Positions 37,442 to 44,581 of a stretch of DNA of 64,000 bases are shown here, one piece after another. Within the stretch, counting starts at the first letter, position 1. Each line of letters begins with the position of its first letter. Made by a program: the position numbers and the translations under genes. Source of the DNA: Flavobacterium praedii (GTDB lineage: Bacteria > Bacteroidota > Bacteroidia > Flavobacteriales > Flavobacteriaceae); assembly GCF_026810365.1 (NCBI RefSeq), contig NZ_CP113948.1, forward strand, positions 2,319,001 to 2,383,000, read 5' to 3'. Below the pieces are notes generated by a model. It had not been told where the DNA came from. It made no database searches and worked only from the letters and a program-made list of their open reading frames with translations.

Positions 37442-37670
37442 TGATGTTTTCAAGAGTGTATTCATCAACTAAAATACTGTCTTCTGAGTCTAACTCTTCT
37501 AATGAAAGTTTTTTGTTTTCAGAATGTGCAGATTCTAGCAAAGGGAAAAAAGTTTCTCCCAAGTGAGAGAAAAGTGTAAGCAACAACTGAGCGTATTCGT
37601 CTTCAGTAGATCCTGAATAATCACGCTTAGCTATTAATGAGTTATATAGATTTTTTCCTTCCATAGCCAC
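37431..37670 (-). CDS. Small acidic protein opposite the MuF gene, candidate immunity partner
   Basis: A 79-aa acidic protein (MAMEGKNLYNSLIAKRDYSG...) on the minus strand filling the 275-bp gap between MuF and gpG; its end overlaps the MuF end by 11 nt. No other gene uses this gap. Size and acidity would suit an inhibitor of the MuF-linked HExxH domain, but opposite orientation and lack of family make this speculative. Confidence 0.5.
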   Translation of the reverse strand: MAMEGKNLYNSLIAKRDYSGSTEDEYAQLLLTLFSHLGETFFPLLESAHSENKKLSLEELDSEDSILVDEYTLENIIIL

Positions 37671-37716
37671 AAAGTTAACAAATGTAAATTGAATAACAAT
37701 GCATTAAGTAGTAAAT

Positions 37717-38280
37717 ATGAATCCAAACGATTTTATAAATAACATTCTCTCAGACGTAAGAGTGGATTTAAGCGAGGAATTCGACCGAAATTTTGAACGC
37801 AAAGGCTTCTTTGACAAAAAATGGAAAGGCACGAATCTACCCAATCAACGCGGTTCATTGTTAATGCGTTCCGGGAAGCTCAGACGTTCTATTATGTCAA
37901 GGCAAAATGGAGTCTCGGTTACTTGGTCTAGCTCAATACCGTATGCCAGTATCAACAACAACGGAGGCGAAATAGAAGTAACCGCCAAAATGAAAAGCTT
38001 CTTTTGGGCGATGTTCTACAAAGCTGATGGCGCTATAACTATGAAACGAAACTCCGATAAAGAGGTAGTTATGCGCGAAACAGACAGGAACAAAAAACTT
38101 TCTTCTGAAGCACAACAATGGAAAAACTTAGCTTTAATGAAAATAGGTTCCAAAATGAAAATTGAGCAAAGGCAATTCATTGGCGATCATCCTGTAGTTA
38201 GGCAACGCATTGAGCATATTGTAGGACTCAATATGAAAGAAGTAGAGACTTATTATTTTAACCAACTCAAAAAGAAATGA
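37717..38280 (+). CDS. Virion morphogenesis protein (Mu gpG type)
   Basis: A 187-aa protein with the gpG core: FERKGFFDKKWKGTNLPNQR, GSLLMRSGKLRRSI, and SSIPYASINNNGGEIEV. In Mu gpG is now considered a tail-terminator/connector protein. Overlaps the next gene by 4 nt. Confidence 0.8.
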   Translation: MNPNDFINNILSDVRVDLSEEFDRNFERKGFFDKKWKGTNLPNQRGSLLMRSGKLRRSIMSRQNGVSVTWSSSIPYASINNNGGEIEVTAKMKSFFWAMFYKADGAITMKRNSDKEVVMRETDRNKKLSSEAQQWKNLALMKIGSKMKIEQRQFIGDHPVVRQRIEHIVGLNMKEVETYYFNQLKKK

Positions 38281-38729
38281 AAACCTTTTTAGAAACGATT
38301 CAAGACAAATTAGCCACGGTAAACGCTTTAAAATACATTGATGAAGATTGGGGACAAATGGATGCTTATAGTCCAAATCCACCAGCACAATTCCCCTGCG
38401 CTTTAATCGATATCACAGCATTGAACTTTAGTAACATTGGTAAAGACAATAGCGCAAATCCTGTCAACCGCCAAATAGCTGAAGGAACCGTTACCTTTAT
38501 CGTTGCGGATCTAAAACTAAGTAACACCAGTCATCGTGCGCCACAATCTCAAAAGGACAACGCTTGGAGCATTTGGACAATTATAGAGGACTTACACAAA
38601 GCTGTTCACGGCTGGAAACCTACTGAAGATTCCGGAGCATTGATGCGAACGTCTCACAAAAGAATTAGACGTGATGATGGTATTCAGGAGTACCAAATTA
38701 CTTACTCAATAGGATTAGCAAATGTTTAA
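38277..38729 (+). CDS. Tail/head completion protein, gp37/DUF1834-like
   Basis: A 150-aa protein starting MKTFLETIQDKLATVNALKY, with YSPNPPAQFPCALIDI and a final DGIQEYQITYSIGLA, fitting the DUF1834/gp37 family of Mu-like phages. Last gene of the plus-strand head block; converges on the 91-aa regulator with a 4-nt overlap of the two ends. Confidence 0.7.
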   Translation: MKTFLETIQDKLATVNALKYIDEDWGQMDAYSPNPPAQFPCALIDITALNFSNIGKDNSANPVNRQIAEGTVTFIVADLKLSNTSHRAPQSQKDNAWSIWTIIEDLHKAVHGWKPTEDSGALMRTSHKRIRRDDGIQEYQITYSIGLANV

Positions 38730-39001
38730 ACAAACAATTGCATTTGAGAAGCTTTTAATTGGCGTTGTTTTTCAATTTCAGCCTCTACTTCTTTGAGTTC
38801 TGTAGTGATGGAAGTACACAAAATTTCATATAGTGTGGTACGCGAAATAGGGTAAATAGGAGCAATGTAGATTTCCAATATTTTCGTAGTGGGGGTGTAA
38901 GGATGTTCCTGGACACTTTTTTGGTAAAGCTCTTTAATAAGCTTGTAACGCAATAACTTATTGCGCTGAACTCCAAGGCTACGATTTAAGGTTACTGACA
39001 T
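38726..39001 (-). CDS. Small HTH-like phage protein, candidate lytic regulator
   Basis: A 91-aa protein (MSVTLNRSLGVQRNKLLRYK...) with a likely helix-turn-helix near PISRTTLYEILC and a charged C-terminal helix. It lies between early and late regions, where Mu has its Mor and C activators. Its promoter is the best copy of the early promoter and contains the same TACATTTTGTA operator, so the CI-like repressor should control it directly. No sequence similarity to Mor or C was recognised; the activator role is inferred from regulation and place. Confidence 0.65.
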   Translation of the reverse strand: MSVTLNRSLGVQRNKLLRYKLIKELYQKSVQEHPYTPTTKILEIYIAPIYPISRTTLYEILCTSITTELKEVEAEIEKQRQLKASQMQLFV

Positions 39002-39005
39002 GTAG

Positions 39006-39036
39006 CAAATATAAATAACTTACATTTTGTATGCAA
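39006..39036 (-). promoter_or_regulatory. Repressor-controlled promoter of the 91-aa gene
   Basis: Minus strand: TTG (39036-39034), 20-nt spacer, TATATTTG (39013-39006), an exact consensus match, 5 bp before the ATG codon at 39001. The spacer holds TACATTTTGTA (39021-39031), identical to the operator in the early promoter at 50453-50463. Confidence 0.75.
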
Positions 39037-39095
39037 CATGAGTTTTTTTTGACAATATTCATTTAATTTTAAGACCTTAATCTAAACAATGAATT

Positions 39096-39434
39096 ATGAA
39101 GAAATCAACCTTTTTAAAAATAGTTCAAGACAAGATGCCTGATGATATTATCATTGAAGACACTACAAGTTTTGAATTTACCGAAGACGAGTGTATAGGA
39201 ATACTTTCTTGGATTGAGCATTTTAATGGTCATTACAGTAAATACAATAAGCAAACAAAAACTAAAATACAAAGGCCTTCCGTTTCCAAAAGATTACTTC
39301 TTGATTTTGGCCTCTACAATATCCCATGTGATCTTGAAAGCAACAAGGGGAAATACATTGTTTATCTTGCTGAATATCGCAACATTCCCTCTAAATTGAA
39401 AATTGAAGACCTAGTAAAGTTTAAAGTAAAGTAA
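39096..39434 (+). CDS. Phage-borne hypothetical protein (112 aa)
   Basis: A soluble, mixed-charge protein (MKKSTFLKIVQDKMPDDIII...) in its own transcription unit, opposite to both neighbours and followed at once by a terminator. AT-rich compared with the structural genes, which with the isolated position suggests a cargo gene. No family recognised. Confidence 0.6.
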   Translation: MKKSTFLKIVQDKMPDDIIIEDTTSFEFTEDECIGILSWIEHFNGHYSKYNKQTKTKIQRPSVSKRLLLDFGLYNIPCDLESNKGKYIVYLAEYRNIPSKLKIEDLVKFKVK

Positions 39435-39436
39435 AG

Positions 39437-39468
39437 AAAAAACCGCTCGTTTTGAGCGGTTTTTTTTT
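39437..39468. terminator. Bidirectional terminator (first of a twin pair)
   Basis: Stem ACCGCTC / GAGCGGT with A-run on the left and T-run on the right, so it can stop both the plus-strand 112-aa gene and the minus-strand secreted-protein gene whose stop overlaps it. The same stem recurs at 40724-40754. Confidence 0.85.
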
Positions 39469-39928
39469 AGTATGATTTAACAATACTGTATTTCTTTTCG
39501 TTTTTGACTAATTTATATTTTAAATCTTTAGTTACTCTATAATCAAAATCCTGAACAAATGTGGTTTCCCAAAATGGAATTATATTTTTATCCTCGCTGT
39601 ATACCTCAAAAAAAGAATAAGTCCCTCCATAGTCTGACCAAACAACTAATAAGCATTTGTCTTTTTCCTCTTGTGAAAGCTCTTCTTTTTGCTCCTCGGT
39701 CATTGTAGCTGGTGTATATATAACAACTTTGTATTTTTCATCTCTTAAAGTTCGGTTGCCAGTTTTAAAGTACACATACTTTTCCGAAGCAGAATTTGCA
39801 ATTTTATCTGAAACTTTTTTTATCTCCTCAAGTGAATTAGACTTTGCCATCAGCTTTATAGTTGGCAAATCTTGAGCATTAATAAATGCAACTATGAGTA
39901 AACAGAATAGCGTTAATAGTTTTTTCAT
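39467..39928 (-). CDS. Secreted cargo protein (unknown)
   Basis: A 153-aa protein with a signal peptide (MKKLLTLFCLLIVAFINAQ, cleavage after NAQ) and a charged mature part ending in YRVTKDLKYKLVKNEKKYSI. Two bp behind the 214-aa membrane protein, so they form a two-gene unit. It looks like a lysogenic-conversion or superinfection-exclusion factor acting in the periplasm; that is inference from layout. Confidence 0.65.
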   Translation of the reverse strand: MKKLLTLFCLLIVAFINAQDLPTIKLMAKSNSLEEIKKVSDKIANSASEKYVYFKTGNRTLRDEKYKVVIYTPATMTEEQKEELSQEEKDKCLLVVWSDYGGTYSFFEVYSEDKNIIPFWETTFVQDFDYRVTKDLKYKLVKNEKKYSIVKSY

Positions 39929-39930
39929 TA

Positions 39931-40575
39931 TTACTTATTTTGGTATTTATAAAATTGTTTTCTTATATCTTCAATAGTTTCTTGATGTCCTTCATCTTGC
40001 AAATCGTAAGTTTTAAACATATACTTTGCAGCGTATCCTTTTTTAATTATATCATCCTTCCGCTTTTCAATTGCGGATTCTCTTAATAATTTTTGAATTT
40101 CTAATTTTTGCCTTTCCACATATCTATAGTAACAATTACAAATACAATCTGCAAAATGCTTTTTTAGCTGAACTTCATTTGGATCTGCAAGTAAATTAAT
40201 TTGAATATCATTCAGTATTTTGTCATAATATCTGGTTTTGTATTCATCAACAGCCTTTTGAATATCCAAATTAAATCTCATACTTTTTGAAGAAACAATA
40301 ACATCAGGGTAAATTTTATTAATAAATTCGATCCTTGCCATCAATGTATCTAAATTTGTCGTTTCTTCAACTATAGCCAAACTTTCTAAAAACTGCAATA
40401 AAATCCCATATGACACTTTACTATTTACAATTTCAGTTCTTTTAGGTGTTTGGTAGTTGTCAGAAACAACCAGTTTATTTATATTTTTTTCTGTTTTATT
40501 AGTAATTCGTTTGACTAAAATAACCAACAGAAAAACCAATAAAGAAACAAGAAATAACATTAATAACAGTATCAT
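39931..40575 (-). CDS. Membrane-anchored cargo protein (unknown)
   Basis: A 214-aa protein with one N-terminal transmembrane helix (MILLLMLFLVSLLVFLLVIL) followed by a basic stop and a soluble helical domain with several charged segments. It is preceded by its own consensus promoter and bounded by twin terminators, the hallmark of a moron. No family recognised. Confidence 0.65.
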   Translation of the reverse strand: MILLLMLFLVSLLVFLLVILVKRITNKTEKNINKLVVSDNYQTPKRTEIVNSKVSYGILLQFLESLAIVEETTNLDTLMARIEFINKIYPDVIVSSKSMRFNLDIQKAVDEYKTRYYDKILNDIQINLLADPNEVQLKKHFADCICNCYYRYVERQKLEIQKLLRESAIEKRKDDIIKKGYAAKYMFKTYDLQDEGHQETIEDIRKQFYKYQNK

Positions 40576-40613
40576 GATTTAAGAAATTGATTTGGTTGTG
40601 TTTAAGTTAATTT

Positions 40614-40642
40614 CAAATGTAGTATTTTTTATAATATTCCAA
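40614..40642 (-). promoter_or_regulatory. Promoter of the two-gene cargo block
   Basis: Minus strand: TTG (40642-40640), 18-nt spacer, TACATTTG (40621-40614), an exact Bacteroidota match 38 bp before the ATG at 40575. No TACA-N3-TGTA operator overlaps it, so expression in the lysogen is plausible. Confidence 0.7.
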
Positions 40643-40723
40643 ATTCACATATTAAATAATTTTATTTTTGATATCAACAATTAAGCTAAAAGACTCATAA
40701 ATTTTTAAATTAAGTAGAGACAT

Positions 40724-40754
40724 AAAAAAAACCGCTCAATCGAGCGGTTTTTTT
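40724..40754. terminator. Terminator of the phage early operon (second of the twin pair)
   Basis: Stem ACCGCTC (40731-40737) / GAGCGGT (40742-40748), flanked by A- and T-runs. It ends the leftward early operon just after the 156-aa gene and isolates the cargo block. Confidence 0.85.
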
Positions 40755-40764
40755 CTTAATTAAT

Positions 40765-41235
40765 TCAATACTTTAAATCTGTCCAGTGGATAATTTTCCC
40801 TTTAAAACCAACAGGAAAATATTCCAAGAAATCTTTTTCGCAATCAAAGCCATCATTTATTGCAAGTTTTCGAATGTCATTACCGCCTAACGTCCTACCG
40901 TCTACAACAATGATATAATGGTATTTATCAATTTCCCTAAATTCAATTTCTTGAACACTCACCACCGGCAGAACTGGCGCAAACCGAAACATAGTAGGCT
41001 GACGGCAATTGATAAAAAAATCAATCTTTGTTCCGGGCTTCCAACGGTCGGTTTTATCTTCTCGGATGGTGTGGAGCTTTGGAGTTATATCTTGTTTTGA
41101 AAAAAGATCATATCCTGTATATTTCCAAAAAGCTAATAAATTAATTGGAGCTTTGTAGATTTCTATTCCTCTTAAAATTTTCTCCACAAAATAGGTAGGT
41201 TTTCCGTTGAGTTGTGTGCTAAATGGTAGTATCAT
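40765..41235 (-). CDS. ASCH/PUA-like phage protein
   Basis: A 156-aa protein: MILPFSTQLNGKPTYFVEKI, then KLHTIREDKTDRWKPGTKID, then VLPVVSVQEIEF. The HTIR...RW.PG..I pattern followed by a V.SVQ.I strand resembles ASCH domains, a PUA-like RNA-binding fold. Last gene of the early operon. The biological role is unknown. Confidence 0.6.
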   Translation of the reverse strand: MILPFSTQLNGKPTYFVEKILRGIEIYKAPINLLAFWKYTGYDLFSKQDITPKLHTIREDKTDRWKPGTKIDFFINCRQPTMFRFAPVLPVVSVQEIEFREIDKYHYIIVVDGRTLGGNDIRKLAINDGFDCEKDFLEYFPVGFKGKIIHWTDLKY

Positions 41236-41401
41236 CTTTTTTGTCTTGGTTAAATCCTATTTCTTTTTTTTCGTTAATGCGGCTGGCGTATCGGGGAGAT
41301 TGTATTAGTAAATCCAGTTCCTTTAGTTCGTTATCTGAGCAGTTCTCAAGAAACTGCTCAGGTGTTACTGTTACGGTTAGTACTTTGGTTAATGTTGGCA
41401 T
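41219..41401 (-). CDS. Small early protein (60 aa)
   Basis: A short acidic protein (MPTLTKVLTVTVTPEQFLEN...) overlapping both neighbours by 13-17 nt, as common in this operon. No family recognised. Confidence 0.5.
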   Translation of the reverse strand: MPTLTKVLTVTVTPEQFLENCSDNELKELDLLIQSPRYASRINEKKEIGFNQDKKDDTTI

Positions 41402-41682
41402 GAGAAATCGTCTTTAACGTTATACATTGAAATATAAATCACATCTTCAACATAAAAAAGAACCTCCTCTTTGCTTGCATCGTGACTTTTTAGCGGCGGA
41501 ACTGCTGCATTACCCTTGTAAGATTTTAAAGCACTTTCGTACGATTGATTTATAAAACTTATAGCCTGTTTTGGATTAGGGAATAAAGTACAGTCTGCTA
41601 GGCTTAGCTCTTCTAAAATTAAGCGTTGTAACTTGTTTTTGGTGCTGTAGGTTTTGGTAACCTTAGTAAATTGTTTTGCCAT
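41389..41682 (-). CDS. Early protein (97 aa, unknown)
   Basis: Read from MAKQFTKVTKTYSTKNKLQR; an ATG eleven codons upstream (41715) overlaps the preceding gene. Helical in character with NPKQAISFINQSYESALKSY. Same strand and spacing as the early operon. Function unknown. Confidence 0.55.
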   Translation of the reverse strand: MAKQFTKVTKTYSTKNKLQRLILEELSLADCTLFPNPKQAISFINQSYESALKSYKGNAAVPPLKSHDASKEEVLFYVEDVIYISMYNVKDDFSCQH

Positions 41683-41699
41683 AGTGGTTGTTTTAATGG

Positions 41700-42149
41700 T
41701 TATACTTTTTGCCACTCATCTTCAAAGTAACGTTGATTAATAAAGGTGGAGAGGTGTGCTTTGTTTACTTTGGATTTGTTTACGTATTTCTCGTAGTGTT
41801 TTGCCGTTTGGAAGCACCTAAGAACGTCGGCGGGTTTCAACTTGTTAAATGCCTTTTCGCTTTCGACTCGTTTTATTTTGTGGTCGTAGAGCTTCCAGAG
41901 TGCTTCAAAGGATAGGTCAGGTTCTCCAACTGTAATTTCAAAGTTGGCTTTCAATTTCTTTTGCCAATGCTTTATTTGGTCTTCTTTATAAGGAAAATTA
42001 GCCTTGACAAACAACCAATCAATTTGTTTAGTAGACAAAACCCCATCTAGCGCTTTAAAGGAATATAATACCCCATTTAAATGGTATTTAAACTCCCAAA
42101 TATTATTGGAGTTTTTACTCTTGATGGTGTAGGTTACTAGTTGTTCCAT
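41700..42149 (-). CDS. Early protein (149 aa, unknown)
   Basis: A basic protein whose C-terminal half (KRVESEKAFNKLKPADVLRC and STFINQRYFEDEW) resembles short segments often found at the end of phage replication or primosome-type proteins in Bacteroidota. The resemblance is weak. Overlaps the DUF4406 gene by 13 nt. Confidence 0.55.
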   Translation of the reverse strand: MEQLVTYTIKSKNSNNIWEFKYHLNGVLYSFKALDGVLSTKQIDWLFVKANFPYKEDQIKHWQKKLKANFEITVGEPDLSFEALWKLYDHKIKRVESEKAFNKLKPADVLRCFQTAKHYEKYVNKSKVNKAHLSTFINQRYFEDEWQKV

Positions 42150-42463
42150 TGGTCAATTAGTTCAAATACATTAGTAACGCATGGAATCCCTAAATTAAGT
42201 GCCAACTGCTTTTCGATGAGTGCGCCTTTACTTTTGTTGTGGCACGGTAACAAGTAAACTGCATCACAGGTTAGGAGTTCCTTAATGCAAAGCTTCATAG
42301 CTTCTAGCCAAGTAGATTGCGCATTGTTTACAACCTCTATTGGGTTGATTACTTCAAAACCAACACTTTCAAGATTCGTTTGCATATCTGCAAATTTGGC
42401 GTAAACTTCATCATGTGGTAATCCCGTTACTTTGCCCGCGATGTATATTTTTTTCTTACTCAT
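42137..42463 (-). CDS. DUF4406 protein (nucleoside deoxyribosyltransferase-like)
   Basis: A 108-aa protein with the DUF4406 outline: KKIYIAGKVTGLPHDEVYAK at the N-terminus, VVNNAQSTWLEAMKLCIKEL and CDAVYLLPCHNKSKGALIEK. It resembles nucleoside 2-deoxyribosyltransferases and may act on phage nucleotides or nucleotide by-products. The substrate is unknown. It could relate to the dCMP enzyme at the far end of the prophage, but no direct link is visible. Confidence 0.75.
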   Translation of the reverse strand: MSKKKIYIAGKVTGLPHDEVYAKFADMQTNLESVGFEVINPIEVVNNAQSTWLEAMKLCIKELLTCDAVYLLPCHNKSKGALIEKQLALNLGIPCVTNVFELIDQWNN

Positions 42464-42591
42464 TTCAATAAAAATTTAGTAGGTTTTTTGCTTGTGTGTT
42501 TGGCTGCTAATTCGATAGCTTCCTGTCGCATTCGGTTGCGCTCTTCGTGCAGGGTTTCTTTTATTCTTGGTACTTTCTTGCTCCTTGCCAT
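42460..42591 (-). CDS. Small basic early protein (43 aa)
   Basis: Forty-four codons (MARSKKVPRIKETLHEERNR...) overlapping the DUF4406 start by ATGA and the preceding stop by 1 nt. Strongly basic and helical, so it may bind nucleic acid. Packing supports a real gene. Confidence 0.55.
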   Translation of the reverse strand: MARSKKVPRIKETLHEERNRMRQEAIELAAKHTSKKPTKFLLK

Positions 42592-42923
42592 CACGCTAAT
42601 TTTTGGTTTAATTGGTTGATTGCTTTTTGGATTTCCTGCCTGATATACGGTTGTTCAATCCCTTTCATTTGTTGAATGAGTAGCATTTCTAACATATCGG
42701 CCTCATGAAATTTCAAGGTGATACTGATTTTCTTTTTGGCGTCAAAGAGGTTCCTTTTCGCCTTTACATTTATCGCTTTACCGTCTAATTTTGAGGCTAC
42801 ATCTATCGCAATAGATAGCGTTGATTTCTCTTTACGAGTAAGTGCTTTACTGTTGTAAACCGCTTCAATTGTTGCGGCTACTATGATTGCCGTATCAGGG
42901 TTTAGTTTTAATATTACTTTCAT
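42591..42923 (-). CDS. Early protein (110 aa, unknown)
   Basis: Read from MKVILKLNPDTAIIVAATIE; an ATG sixteen codons upstream lies inside the preceding gene. Amphipathic helices with LTRKEKSTLSIAIDVASKL in the middle and EADMLEMLLIQQMKG towards the end. No family recognised. Confidence 0.55.
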   Translation of the reverse strand: MKVILKLNPDTAIIVAATIEAVYNSKALTRKEKSTLSIAIDVASKLDGKAINVKAKRNLFDAKKKISITLKFHEADMLEMLLIQQMKGIEQPYIRQEIQKAINQLNQKLA

Positions 42924-43279
42924 TTTAATTTTTCTCCTAAGTTTTTTAAGTAGTCTAGTTTTTGTACACAATATTGGTAGGTATCAATATCGTAAACCCC
43001 TTTTGGAACTCTAAAAAAGAATTGGTTTCTTCTGTTGTCAAAAAATATATCAACTCCATTGTGAACGCCCACCGGTTTGCGTAATTTCCATTCTTTTTCA
43101 AACCAACTAGATAGTGCGTTTGTTTCTTCCAGTGTCCTGTCTTCTATCAATTTTATAACTAATGCTTTGCTACATTTGGTTTTATGAAAATCCGTTAAGT
43201 AACAAATCTTACCATTGCTTAACAGGTTCTCTTTTTTTAGCTTTTTTAAAAGCTCAACTTTACTAGTTATTGTTTTCAT
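42920..43279 (-). CDS. Early protein (119 aa, unknown)
   Basis: A basic protein (MKTITSKVELLKKLKKENLL...) overlapping the next start by 4 nt and directly following a 47-aa gene. Contains WFEKEWKLRKPVGVHNGVDI. Function unknown. Confidence 0.55.
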   Translation of the reverse strand: MKTITSKVELLKKLKKENLLSNGKICYLTDFHKTKCSKALVIKLIEDRTLEETNALSSWFEKEWKLRKPVGVHNGVDIFFDNRRNQFFFRVPKGVYDIDTYQYCVQKLDYLKNLGEKLK

Positions 43280-43423
43280 CTAACATTCGGTTTTAGGTTG
43301 GGTTAATTGCTGACCACACTCGATACAAAATTCTGCTGTAGTTTCGCAAGTGGCTACTGATTGAAGTACTCTAATTTCGGCTATGTCGTGGGAGCATATT
43401 TCGGTTATACTGTATTCTTCCAT
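43280..43423 (-). CDS. Small cysteine-containing protein (47 aa)
   Basis: Forty-eight codons: MEEYSITEICSHDIAEIRVL, then CETTAEFCIECGQQL, with a CxxC pair that could bind zinc. It starts inside a 48-bp segment duplicated from the end of the GemA-like gene and ends exactly before the next start. Packing favours a real gene. Confidence 0.5.
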   Translation of the reverse strand: MEEYSITEICSHDIAEIRVLQSVATCETTAEFCIECGQQLTQPKTEC

Positions 43424-43461
43424 AACGATACATTTTCAAGTGCTGTGATTTTTTTTGAAAC
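43414..43461. repeat. 48-bp segment duplicated at 43871-43918
   Basis: ATTCTTCCATAACGATACAT onward matches 43871-43918 at 44 of 48 positions. The copy at 43871 encodes the last residues of the GemA-like protein (ITALENVSLWKN) and the segment here can still encode the same residues in a 19-codon frame. Confidence 0.8.
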
Positions 43462-43472
43462 TCCCCATTTCT

Positions 43473-43856
43473 TCATTTTTTTAATTTGAATTCTATTCGT
43501 TCGGTAAGTAGCTCATCTTTTGTTTTTTCACGTGCCCAAAAAACAATTGTATATTCTAAGCCTAGTCTGATCTCAAAAGGTCTTGAGTAAAACATATAAT
43601 CGGATCTTTCTATTGGTTCGTTATGCTTTAGATCATTTTTATCTATATAATTCTTAATTAAAGCCTCTATTTCGGATCTAAAAAGATGTTTTTCCGTTTC
43701 GCCTACTATTATGTGTTTTTTGAACAGCGGATATTCGGTTTTTGATTTTCTTTTTGAATTCTTAGGCCAGTTAATCCATATGAATAAGCAAATATTAAAT
43801 CCACTGGTAAAGCAATAGAACATTAACCAGTGTAAATCGTTTATCATTTCTTCCAT
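43473..43856 (-). CDS. Small membrane protein of the early operon
   Basis: A 127-aa protein from MEEMINDLHWLMFYCF, with one transmembrane helix (about residues 8-29) and a charged soluble part with SRPFEIRLGLEYTIVFW. An upstream ATG at 43880 would add eight residues inside the duplicated segment. No family recognised. Confidence 0.55.
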   Translation of the reverse strand: MEEMINDLHWLMFYCFTSGFNICLFIWINWPKNSKRKSKTEYPLFKKHIIVGETEKHLFRSEIEALIKNYIDKNDLKHNEPIERSDYMFYSRPFEIRLGLEYTIVFWAREKTKDELLTERIEFKLKK

Positions 43857-43861
43857 AATTA

Positions 43862-44353
43862 TTATATTTGATTCTTCCATAAGGATACGTTTTCAAGAGC
43901 TGTGATTATTTTTGAAACCTCATAAGGCGACATTTTCTTTAGTGGCTTTTTCACGGGCGATTTAGGCGATTGTAGGAAGCGATTTAACCAACCGGCAGTA
44001 TCGGGTACTTCGCCCCATTTTTGGCTTTTAACTACAATATTTGCCGTTCTTAAAATGGATAAGATGTAACGGTGTTGGCTGTTGTTTTTATCGAATGCTC
44101 CCCAGTTCTCGACAGTTCCCGAGCTGTCGCTACCGGTTTGCTGTTTGATTATCCTAACGGCTTGGGCTTGTGTTAGACCGCTTAAACTTGTTTTATTTAC
44201 ATCACCCGTTACCCATTGCACCCACTCATTTTTAATTTCAACTTGGTAATTGCAATTGTGCATGATGCGCTTTTTTTGGAAGGGTGTGATTGGTCCTTCG
44301 GGATCGTAGGTGGGGACAGCTTTGGAGCTATTCGTGCTTTTAGTTTTTGTCAT
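43862..44353 (-). CDS. GemA-like (Mu gp16/DUF1018-type) early protein
   Basis: A 163-aa protein with ITPFQKKRIMHNCNY, WVQWVTGDVNKTSLSGLTQA and QAVRIIKQQTG, which follow the DUF1018/gp16 outline (helical start, TG-K-S-LT-A motif). In Mu this protein (GemA) modulates host gene expression and decatenation. The similarity is moderate. Its last codons lie in the duplicated 48-bp segment. Confidence 0.6.
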   Translation of the reverse strand: MTKTKSTNSSKAVPTYDPEGPITPFQKKRIMHNCNYQVEIKNEWVQWVTGDVNKTSLSGLTQAQAVRIIKQQTGSDSSGTVENWGAFDKNNSQHRYILSILRTANIVVKSQKWGEVPDTAGWLNRFLQSPKSPVKKPLKKMSPYEVSKIITALENVSLWKNQI

Positions 44354-44354
44354 C

Positions 44355-44561
44355 TTAGGCGTTTTTTAACTCTTTTAAAACTTGTTTTAGTCTAAAGTAT
44401 TCGTCGCTTTTCTCGTTTATCTTTATTTCTAAACCTTGCTCATCATAATCGCCCCAGTCGGCTCCAAAATCTTTAATAACTTTTCTTTTTATTACTTTTA
44501 ATCTGGCCTCGACTACTGGGATAAGCCTTTTTAAGTGGTGGTCTTGTAAGTCTATGTACAT
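44355..44561 (-). CDS. Small early protein (68 aa)
   Basis: A charged helical protein (MYIDLQDHHLKRLIPVVEAR...) directly after the tRNA-like element and 1 nt before the GemA-like gene. Function unknown. Confidence 0.6.
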   Translation of the reverse strand: MYIDLQDHHLKRLIPVVEARLKVIKRKVIKDFGADWGDYDEQGLEIKINEKSDEYFRLKQVLKELKNA

Positions 44562-44581
44562 TTTGTTTATTTTTAATTAGC

